Below are positions 6,653 to 11,824 of a stretch of DNA of 11,824 nt, in pieces. The DNA lies in assembly GCA_025929125.1 (NCBI GenBank), contig JAICMT010000014.1:1-11824 (forward strand). Reading direction: 5' to 3'. The notes beneath the pieces are model-generated. The model was not told the origin of the DNA and ran no database searches. It saw only the letters and a list, made by a program, of their open reading frames with translations. Positions within the stretch are counted from its first letter, which is position 1. Every line of letters begins with the position of its first letter. The translations under genes and the position numbers were made by a program. The stretch comes from Acidobacteriaceae bacterium (GTDB taxonomy: Bacteria > Acidobacteriota > Terriglobia > Terriglobales > Acidobacteriaceae).

Positions 6653-8040
6653 GCCCCCGGCAACCCCCGATGCAGATACTGTCCGCGTCCCACTCGCCCC
6701 ACGAATCGCCCTCTGTCGGCCACCAGCTCTCCGCGCGAGTACACATGGCTCGCGTTGCCCTCAACCTCGAAACCTTCGAAGATGGAGTAGTCGGTGTGCA
6801 TGCTCTGGGTCGCTGCAGTAATCGTATACTTCGCTTTCGGATCCCAGACCAGAATATCCGCGTCGGAACCCGCCGCCAGCACTCCCTTCTGCGGGTACAT
6901 GCCGAAAATCTTAGCCGGCGCCTCGGCGGTAATCTCCACAAACCGCTCCAGCGAGATCCGCCCGGCATTCACGCCATGGTGATACACCAGCTGCATCCGG
7001 TTTTCTATCCCGGGGCCTCCATTCGGAATCTTCGTAAAGTTACCCCGGCCCAGAGTCTTCTGGTCGGAGAAGCGGAAGGGGCAGTGGTCGGTCGAGACCA
7101 CCTGCAGCACGTCCGCTCGCAGCGCCTCCCACAGCGGCTGCTGATTCTGCTTCTGACGCAGCGGCGGCGTAAACACATACTTGGCATCCTCGAATCCAGG
7201 CTTGCCCATGTCATCGTCAATCGAGAGCACAAGATACTGCGTGCATGTTTCTCCCATCACCGGCAGCCCGCGCTTCCTCGCGGCCTCCACCTCTCGCATG
7301 GCCTGCTCGCAGGAGACATGGACGATATAGGTGCTGGCCCGGCCGGCCAACTCGCTGATGGCCACCACTCGATGCACTGCTTCGGCCTCAGCAACCGTCG
7401 GCCGTGTGAGCGCGTGATACAGCGGGCCGGTATTTCCCGCCTCCAGCGCCTCCTTCACAATCGCGTCGATCACCGTGCCGTTCTCGGCGTGCACGCAGAC
7501 CAGTGCGCCCAGCTTTGCGGTGCGCTCCATCAACTTGTAGATCGTGCGGTCGTCGACCATCAGCACGTTGGGGTACGCCATGAAGATCTTGAAGCTGGTA
7601 ATGCCCTGCGCGACCATCTGGTCCACTTCATCGAGCCAGGCGTCATTCGGCCCCAGATCGGTCACAGCCATGTGCAGCCCATAATCGATGCAGGCTTTGC
7701 CTTCCGATTTCGCGCGCCACGTCGCAAACGCCTCCGCCATCGGGTGCCCCATCGACTGCAGTGCAAAGTCGATTACCGTGGTCGTGCCCCCGATTGCGGC
7801 TGCCCGGGTTCCCCACTCATAATCGTCCGCGCTCACCGTGCCGCCGAAAGGCATATCCAGATGCGTGTGGACATCGATTCCTCCCGGCAGCACCAGCATG
7901 CCCGAGGCATCCACCACCTTGTGGCCGGAAGCATCCAGTGCAGCTCCCACGGCTCGGATCTTCTCGCCTTCGACCAAAACGTCAGCCTGAAACGACCCGG
8001 CGGCGCTCACCACCTTGCCGCCTTGGATCAATATTCCCAT
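6649..8040 (-). CDS. hydA: Dihydropyrimidinase / D-hydantoinase
   Basis: 463 residues, cyclic amidohydrolase family, cytosolic binuclear metalloenzyme. It hydrolyses 5,6-dihydrouracil or dihydrothymine to N-carbamoyl-beta-amino acids, and hydantoins in the D-hydantoinase subgroup. All metal ligands are visible: DVHTHLD with His58 and His60, Lys151 in SFKIFMAY (the carboxylated lysine), His184 in VHAENG, His241 in VHVSC and Asp318 in STDHCPF. Tyr156 and the NGGPGIENR segment (340-348) fit the amide-binding site of this family and argue against allantoinase or dihydroorotase. The ATG at 8038-8040 is preceded by GAGGAG (8049-8054) with an 8-base spacer, a good ribosome binding site. It lies 81 bases after preA and overlaps the permease gene by four bases. 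Placement beside preTA favours the dihydropyrimidinase role; the symbol follows the common name for this family. Confidence 0.94.
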   Translation of the reverse strand: MGILIQGGKVVSAAGSFQADVLVEGEKIRAVGAALDASGHKVVDASGMLVLPGGIDVHTHLDMPFGGTVSADDYEWGTRAAAIGGTTTVIDFALQSMGHPMAEAFATWRAKSEGKACIDYGLHMAVTDLGPNDAWLDEVDQMVAQGITSFKIFMAYPNVLMVDDRTIYKLMERTAKLGALVCVHAENGTVIDAIVKEALEAGNTGPLYHALTRPTVAEAEAVHRVVAISELAGRASTYIVHVSCEQAMREVEAARKRGLPVMGETCTQYLVLSIDDDMGKPGFEDAKYVFTPPLRQKQNQQPLWEALRADVLQVVSTDHCPFRFSDQKTLGRGNFTKIPNGGPGIENRMQLVYHHGVNAGRISLERFVEITAEAPAKIFGMYPQKGVLAAGSDADILVWDPKAKYTITAATQSMHTDYSIFEGFEVEGNASHVYSRGELVADRGRFVGRVGRGQYLHRGLPGA

Positions 8041-8048
8041 CTAGCGCG

Positions 8049-8081
8049 CTCCTCACCGTATCCCGGTGCAGATGGATTATA
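8049..8081 (-). promoter_or_regulatory. Ribosome binding site and possible internal promoter before hydA
   Basis: The 81-base gap between preA and hydA holds, on the minus strand, a perfect TATAAT (8081 down to 8076) and GAGGAG (8054 down to 8049) eight bases before the hydA ATG. No recognisable -35 lies 16-18 bases upstream of the TATAAT (the sequence there is CGGCAG), so it may be weak, activated, or a chance AT-rich patch. If real, transcription would start near 8069 and allow hydA and the permease to be made without preTA. Confidence 0.35.
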
Positions 8082-8121
8082 GAAACACTCGGCCTTCGCT
8101 GCCGCCCGGGGCTGCGGAACC

Positions 8122-9534
8122 TCATCGTTTCAGCGCTGGCTCCGGCGGAGCGCACTCCGCGGCTCGGCTCCGTTCCGCCCAGGTTTGAGGCGGCAAACCC
8201 GTCGGCCGCTCCACCATGGTGATGCACTGGTCCACCGGGCAAACCAGCGAGCACAGGTTGCAGCCGACGCATTCAGTCTCATCCACGCGCGGAATCCGTT
8301 CCAGCGATGTCTTATACGGCCCCGTATGTGGCTTCGCCGGGTCGAGCTTCGGAATCCGGGTCACCGCAATCGTCTCCGCGCCGTACATACGCGGCTTGGC
8401 ATGCACCTCTACGTGTCCATCCACTGGCCCTTCCACCCGGTCCAGGTGGATGCATTGGTGCGCGCCGTCCCAGCAGGCAATGTGGCACAACTCGCAGCCG
8501 ATGCAGAGAGCCTCATTGATCTGCGCAACGATCTTGTAGTTCAGGTTTAGGTGCTGCCATTCGGTAACCCGGGGCAGACTCAACCCGCGGAACTCATCCA
8601 GAGTCGCAAAGCCTTTCTCGTCCATCCAGTTCGCCAGGCCGTCGATCATGTCTTCGACGATGCGATACCCAAAGTGCATGGCTGCCGTACACACCTGCAC
8701 CGTCCCGCAGCCAAGCAGCATAAACTCCACCGCATCTTGCCACGTGCCCACGCCGCCGATTCCCGACATCGGCAGCGGAGGCCCGTCCTGGGTATCGCAG
8801 TTCACCTGTTGCACCATATTCAGCGCGATCGGCTTCACCGCCGGGCCGCAGTAGCCCCCGTGTGAGCTCTTGCCATCCACATTCGGCCGCGGCTCAAAGC
8901 TGTCCAGGTCAATCGCCGTAATCGAGTTGATCGTGTTGATCGCGCTCAGCCCGTCGGCGCCCGCCCGCTTTGCCGCACGCGCCACCGTTCGAATGTCGGT
9001 GATGTTTGGCGTAAGCTTCACCAGCACCGGCGTGTGCGCCGCCTCCTTCACCCACTCCGTAATCATCTGGGCATACTCCGGCACTTGCCCAACCGCCGAC
9101 CCCATGCCTCGCTCGCTCATGCCATGCGGGCAGCCGAAGTTCAGCTCCAGCCCATCCGCTCCTGCGCCTTCCGCCCGCTTCACAATCTCATGCCAAGCCT
9201 CGCGTTTCGACTCCACCATCAGACTCGCGATGACAGCGTGCCGCGGATATAGCTTCTTTACCTCCTCAATCTCACGCAGGTTCACCTCGATAGGCCGGTC
9301 GCTAATCAGCTCAATATTGTTGAAGCCCATCATCCGCTGGCCTGCCCAGTCCACCGACGAGTAGCGCGAGCTGACGTTCACAATCGGCTCGCCAATCGTC
9401 TTCCACACCGCCCCTCCCCAACCCGCGTCAAAGGCGCGCATGATCTGCTCGCCGCAGTTGGTCGGCGGAGCGCTCGCCAGCCAGAAAGGATTCGGGCTGC
9501 GGATCCCTGCGAAGTTCGTCGTCAGATCAGCCAA
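8122..9534 (-). CDS. preA: NAD-dependent dihydropyrimidine dehydrogenase, subunit PreA
   Basis: 470 residues from a TTG start at 9534. This start is chosen because GGAGG (9545-9541) lies six bases before it and because MADLTTNFAGIRSPNPF aligns with the start of known PreA; the frame is open further upstream to an ATG at 9594, but using it would extend the overlap with preT to 68 bases. Residues 1-330 form the FMN-binding dihydroorotate-dehydrogenase-like barrel (KTIG 45-48, LNFGCPHGMSERGMG 131-145, NGKSS-like DGKSS 220-224, SGIGGVGTW 257-265). The C-terminal ferredoxin part has two 4Fe-4S motifs: Cys344/347/350/354 and Cys422/425/428/432. With PreT it reduces uracil and thymine to 5,6-dihydro forms using NADH, in the cytosol. 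Oddities: about 57 residues between the two cluster motifs, where E. coli PreA as I recall has far fewer, and Val148 where mammalian enzyme has its catalytic Cys. It is translationally linked to preT by an 8-base overlap. Confidence 0.94.
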   Translation of the reverse strand: MADLTTNFAGIRSPNPFWLASAPPTNCGEQIMRAFDAGWGGAVWKTIGEPIVNVSSRYSSVDWAGQRMMGFNNIELISDRPIEVNLREIEEVKKLYPRHAVIASLMVESKREAWHEIVKRAEGAGADGLELNFGCPHGMSERGMGSAVGQVPEYAQMITEWVKEAAHTPVLVKLTPNITDIRTVARAAKRAGADGLSAINTINSITAIDLDSFEPRPNVDGKSSHGGYCGPAVKPIALNMVQQVNCDTQDGPPLPMSGIGGVGTWQDAVEFMLLGCGTVQVCTAAMHFGYRIVEDMIDGLANWMDEKGFATLDEFRGLSLPRVTEWQHLNLNYKIVAQINEALCIGCELCHIACWDGAHQCIHLDRVEGPVDGHVEVHAKPRMYGAETIAVTRIPKLDPAKPHTGPYKTSLERIPRVDETECVGCNLCSLVCPVDQCITMVERPTGLPPQTWAERSRAAECAPPEPALKR

Positions 9535-10852
9535 TCCTGGCCTCCGTTCTCTCGCCCAGCATCGCTGCAATCCCCATTGCAGCCCGCTTCCCATCGGCGA
9601 CTGCGTCCACCACCTCGCGTCCTCCGTTTACGCAGTCGCCCCCGGCAAAATATCGCGGGTTTGAAGTCTGCCCGGTAGCACGGTCAATGAGAACGTGGCC
9701 ACGGTCGATAGTTACACCGCGCACCTGCTCCACTAACTCGAGCAGTGGAGACTGCCCAATCGCCGGAATCACCAGATCGCACTCAATCGTGAACCGCGAA
9801 TCCGGCAGCTCGCGAAGGCCGCCGTCAGGGCCGGTAGTCACCTTCACGCATCCCAACTCCACAACTCCGTCGATCTCCCGGACGGCCGCAGGAGCAGTCT
9901 CCCACAGGAATCCCACCCCCTCGTGCAGCGCATGCTCGTATTCAAACGCGAATGCCGACATATGCTCCTGGCGCCTCCGGTACACGATAGTCGACGTCTC
10001 CGCGCCCAGGCGCTTGGCGGCACACGCGGCGTCGATAGCCGTATTCCCAGCTCCAACCACTACCACCCTCGCGGGAGCCCTTGTAATCGAGCCCGTCTTA
10101 TAGCTGGCAATGAACTTCAGCGCATCCACCACGCGCTTAGTTGCGCCCTCCACCTTCAGCCGGTTCATCTCTCCCAGTCCCACGCCCAGGAACACAGCAT
10201 CAAAATCTCGCTCCATCGCATCGAGTGCAGCGGCATCGATCTCCTGCTCGACAAACGAAACACCAAGTCCGCGCACCATCTCCACCTCGCGCAGGCTGTC
10301 GGACGGGCGAAGCTTGTATTCAGCCACTCCATAGGTGTTCAGGCCGCCCGGCAAAGCGCGCCTGTCAAAGATTGTGACGCCAAAGCCTTGCTGACGTAGC
10401 TCCGCGGCGCACGCCAGGCTCGCCGGCCCTGCGCCAATGCAGGCGATCCGCTGCCGCTGCTCCGCTCGGTTGCGCAGCGGAATGGTGCCGCCGCCATCGT
10501 AATAGCTCTCCATGGCAAACCGCTGCAGCCGCCCAATTTCGATCGCCTTCTCGCCCCGTCCATGCATCACGCAGGCGCCCTCGCACAGCACCTCCACCGG
10601 ACACACTCGCGAGCAGCTCGCCCCGAGCACATTCGCCTCCAAGATTGCGCGCGCCGAACCCGTCACATTGCCTGAACTGATCTTCTTGATGAACCGCGGA
10701 ACATCGATGTGAGTGGGGCAGGCGCCCATGCACGGCGCGTCGAAGCAGTTTAGGCAACGGTGAGCCTCTACCATTGCCTGACGCGAGTCAAACGCCGGAT
10801 GCAGGTCTGGAAACTTTTCCTCGAGCTTGTTGGTTCCTGACGCGTTCAGCAA
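9527..10852 (-). CDS. preT: NAD-dependent dihydropyrimidine dehydrogenase, subunit PreT
   Basis: 441 residues, the electron-input subunit: takes electrons from NADH through FAD and iron-sulfur clusters to PreA. The N-terminal Fe-S domain has Cys33/36/41/45 (RCLNCFDAPCMGACP) and Cys80/84/90/94 (SCSRVCPVEVLCEGAC); Gln110 in IGRLQRF sits where a Gln ligand is known in mammalian dihydropyrimidine dehydrogenase. The FAD-binding motif is IGAGPAS (139-145), the nucleotide-binding motif is VVGAGNTAID (265-274), and the closing FAD segment is YFAGGDCVNGG (401-411). This layout is shared with glutamate synthase small subunit, but the preA neighbour settles the assignment. The start is TTG 10852 with GAGG five bases upstream; an in-frame TGA lies 33 bases upstream, and E. 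coli PreT has a similar N-terminal length. It is the first gene of the operon and overlaps preA by eight bases. Confidence 0.94.
   Translation of the reverse strand: MLNASGTNKLEEKFPDLHPAFDSRQAMVEAHRCLNCFDAPCMGACPTHIDVPRFIKKISSGNVTGSARAILEANVLGASCSRVCPVEVLCEGACVMHGRGEKAIEIGRLQRFAMESYYDGGGTIPLRNRAEQRQRIACIGAGPASLACAAELRQQGFGVTIFDRRALPGGLNTYGVAEYKLRPSDSLREVEMVRGLGVSFVEQEIDAAALDAMERDFDAVFLGVGLGEMNRLKVEGATKRVVDALKFIASYKTGSITRAPARVVVVGAGNTAIDAACAAKRLGAETSTIVYRRRQEHMSAFAFEYEHALHEGVGFLWETAPAAVREIDGVVELGCVKVTTGPDGGLRELPDSRFTIECDLVIPAIGQSPLLELVEQVRGVTIDRGHVLIDRATGQTSNPRYFAGGDCVNGGREVVDAVADGKRAAMGIAAMLGERTEARIG
9541..9545 (-). promoter_or_regulatory. Shine-Dalgarno sequence fixing the preA TTG start
   Basis: The minus-strand GGAGG at 9545-9541 stands six bases before TTG 9534. 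It lies inside the last codons of preT, so preA translation is probably coupled to preT. This is the main reason for preferring the TTG over the ATG at 9594. Confidence 0.8.
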
Positions 10853-10883
10853 TGGGCCCTCATCAATTTCCTGATTTCAACCG

Positions 10884-10951
10884 CTCTGCTTGCCATTGCC
10901 TGCAGCAGTGAAACTGCCCCGGATACCCAGCGCTCGGTACTGAAAGCAGAG
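10884..10951 (-). promoter_or_regulatory. Inverted repeat in the preT leader
   Basis: CTCTGCTT (10884-10891) and AAGCAGAG (10944-10951) are perfect complements of eight bases with 52 bases between. Inside is a smaller hairpin, GCAGT-GAA-ACTGC (10905-10917). If transcription starts near 10950, the outer stem would close the 5' end of the mRNA leader. An eight-base match in a gap of this size is not rare by chance, so the role is uncertain; no known riboswitch class was recognised. Confidence 0.3.
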
Positions 10952-10956
10952 AGTGA

Positions 10957-10985
10957 ACGTTAACCCAGCCTCCGCTGCAAGTCAA
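10957..10985 (-). promoter_or_regulatory. Probable promoter of the preT-preA-hydA-permease operon
   Basis: On the minus strand TTGACT (10985-10980) and TAACGT (10962-10957) are separated by 17 bases. The -35 matches five of six sigma-70 consensus positions; the -10 keeps the key first, second and last positions. Transcription would start near 10950, giving a leader of about 98 bases. It lies downstream of a likely terminator and just downstream of a 12-base palindrome. Confidence 0.55.
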
Positions 10986-11013
10986 TTTCAGTCGCATTCA
11001 TAGTGGTGCGCTC

Positions 11014-11025
11014 CGGAAAGTTCCG
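11014..11025. promoter_or_regulatory. Palindrome upstream of the preT promoter, candidate operator
   Basis: CGGAA-AG-TTCCG is an inverted repeat with five-base arms and a two-base centre, about 29 bases upstream of the predicted -35. GGAA...TTCC is the core of sites bound by several IclR-family proteins (IclR, AllR, as I recall), so it is a candidate site for a regulator of the operon. It does not resemble the PcaR-type palindrome beside the IclR-family gene in this window. Confidence 0.35.
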
Positions 11026-11030
11026 CCCAC

Positions 11031-11058
11031 AAAAGCGAAATCCTTCCAAACAGAAGGA
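11031..11058 (-). terminator. Candidate intrinsic terminator after the right-edge gene
   Basis: On the minus strand TCCTTC (11058-11053), the loop TGTTTG and GAAGGA (11046-11041) form a perfect six-base stem, followed by the T-rich TTTCGCTTTT (11040-11031). It starts 25 bases after the stop of the right-edge gene and before the preT promoter. The stem is short and the T-tract interrupted, so strength is uncertain. Confidence 0.45.
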
Positions 11059-11082
11059 GCAATGACACACTCCCCAACCGTA

Positions 11083-11824
11083 CTAGTGTTGCGGCAGGGG
11101 AGTATCCAGCAGCAGCTTGACCGCTTCGCTCACCGTCATCGACTTCACGGGCTGATACTCTCCGGTATCGAACTGGAGCCGCTGGTTGATCGTCTTCACC
11201 ATCAGTGCCCGCACCGAGATCTTCTCTACAATGTGCTGCACCACCCAACGATTACCGGCCGCGTTGACTTGGTCTACCTTCGTCGTGCCTCCGGGATACA
11301 GATGGGCCACCATTCCCCAGCCGATATTCACTGCGCGCGTAAGCGTCGCTTCCAGATGCACCACATACTTTGTCTGAGGATCGATCCACGCGCGACCCTC
11401 AACTCCCGTCAGCGCCGCGGCCTCCATGTCCGGCGGAGACCACTTCGGATTCGGCTTGAAGTCGAGCACCACCAACGCTCCGGACCCAGCCGACCCCTTC
11501 GGAATCTGCGGCTGCCCCGGGGCATAGCTCCAGAGGAACGCATCGGGCATCTGCTGGATCAACCGTACGCCCATCTTCTTGTTGTCCTGCTCCCGCTTGA
11601 TGTGCCTTGTAAATCCGGAGGGATCCTTCAGAATATCGTTCAGCCTCGCCTTCTCCGCATCATCTTCATCCTGGGTCAAGGGGCGCCCATCGCGCTGAAT
11701 CATTCGCGCCACGGTTCCTTCCGGCGTTTCGATCTGGTCGCGGGTATGGTCACCCTTTTCATCAATGGCGTGATACCGGAAGCGCAGATAGGAGTTCGGG
11801 TGCTGGATCAGGAGAATCTCGTTC
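11083..11824 (-). CDS. Unrecognised protein, C-terminal part (5' end outside window)
   Basis: The frame is open from the window edge (first full codon 11823-11821) to a TAG at 11085-11083, giving 246 visible residues; the GTG at 11712 is internal, since the frame continues without a break to the edge. I do not recognise the family. The visible part begins with a beta-strand-like segment (LLIQHPNSYLRFRYHAID), then a charged helical region (about residues 40-85), then alternating strands including ALVVLDFKPNPKW, GRAWIDPQTKYVVHLEATL and GNRWVVQHIVEKISVRAL. The strand-rich pattern with a glycine-rich turn loosely recalls lipoprotein-carrier-like (LolA-type) beta folds and secreted hypothetical proteins of acidobacteria, but this is only an impression. 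The C terminus is PLPQH. A likely terminator follows it, so it is not expected to be part of the preT operon. Confidence 0.8.
   Translation of the reverse strand, partial: NEILLIQHPNSYLRFRYHAIDEKGDHTRDQIETPEGTVARMIQRDGRPLTQDEDDAEKARLNDILKDPSGFTRHIKREQDNKKMGVRLIQQMPDAFLWSYAPGQPQIPKGSAGSGALVVLDFKPNPKWSPPDMEAAALTGVEGRAWIDPQTKYVVHLEATLTRAVNIGWGMVAHLYPGGTTKVDQVNAAGNRWVVQHIVEKISVRALMVKTINQRLQFDTGEYQPVKSMTVSEAVKLLLDTPLPQH

Noticed and set aside
6670..8082. A 470-codon open frame on the plus strand opposite hydA
   Set aside because: Antisense to an intact dihydropyrimidinase; the His/Arg-rich translation is typical of a shadow frame.
8102..8116. Short CCGC...GCGG inverted repeat after preA
   Set aside because: Only a four-base stem with no following T-tract, so not a credible terminator.
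9535..9594. Upstream ATG start for preA
   Set aside because: It would add 20 residues not seen in PreA proteins and overlap preT by 68 bases; the TTG at 9534 has GGAGG at ideal spacing.

Overview
The window looks like a chromosomal segment from a GC-rich, soil-type bacterium, most likely an acidobacterium (Terriglobia). That assignment is inference: it rests on the resemblance of the PASTA-only protein at the left edge and the unknown protein at the right edge to proteins I associate with that group, plus the general codon and base composition. No rRNA, tRNA, transposase, integrase, CRISPR array or phage gene was seen.

Left block (1-2329, + strand): the 3' end of a PASTA-repeat protein, then a two-gene unit. 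This unit is a secreted dienelactone-hydrolase-family enzyme whose stop overlaps (GTGA) the GTG start of a peroxiredoxin-like protein with a CPYC site. The peroxiredoxin gene converges on a complete glucose-6-phosphate isomerase gene (pgi, 2347-3990, - strand).

Centre (3991-5084): a 176-base divergent regulatory region lies between pgi and an IclR-family regulator of the PcaR/PcaU/PobR type. It holds a perfect palindrome, TGCGATTATCGCA (4067-4079), and a further related half-site two helical turns away. As I remember it, this closely matches the known PcaR/PcaU box, so autoregulation is likely. The regulator gene ends tail to tail with the next operon, the two stop codons sharing the bases CTAA.

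Right block (5081-10852, - strand, read right to left): preT, preA, hydA, then an NCS1 permease. PreT/PreA form the two-subunit NAD-dependent dihydropyrimidine dehydrogenase. HydA opens the dihydropyrimidine (or hydantoin) ring, and the permease would import the nucleobase or hydantoin. This is the first two thirds of reductive pyrimidine catabolism. preT overlaps preA by 8 bases and hydA overlaps the permease gene by 4 bases. An 81-base gap before hydA contains a perfect TATAAT. preT has a good upstream promoter (TTGACT-17-TAACGT), a 12-base palindrome just upstream of it, and a roughly 100-base leader. The third pathway enzyme, beta-ureidopropionase, is not in the window.

Right edge (11083-11824, - strand): the 3' part of an unrecognised protein gene, followed by a likely intrinsic terminator that separates it from the preT operon.

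No wholly new system is evident. The points most worth following are the PcaR-type operator beside a pyrimidine operon, the long insertion between the two PreA iron-sulfur motifs, the incomplete pathway, and the odd C-terminal tail of the secreted hydrolase.
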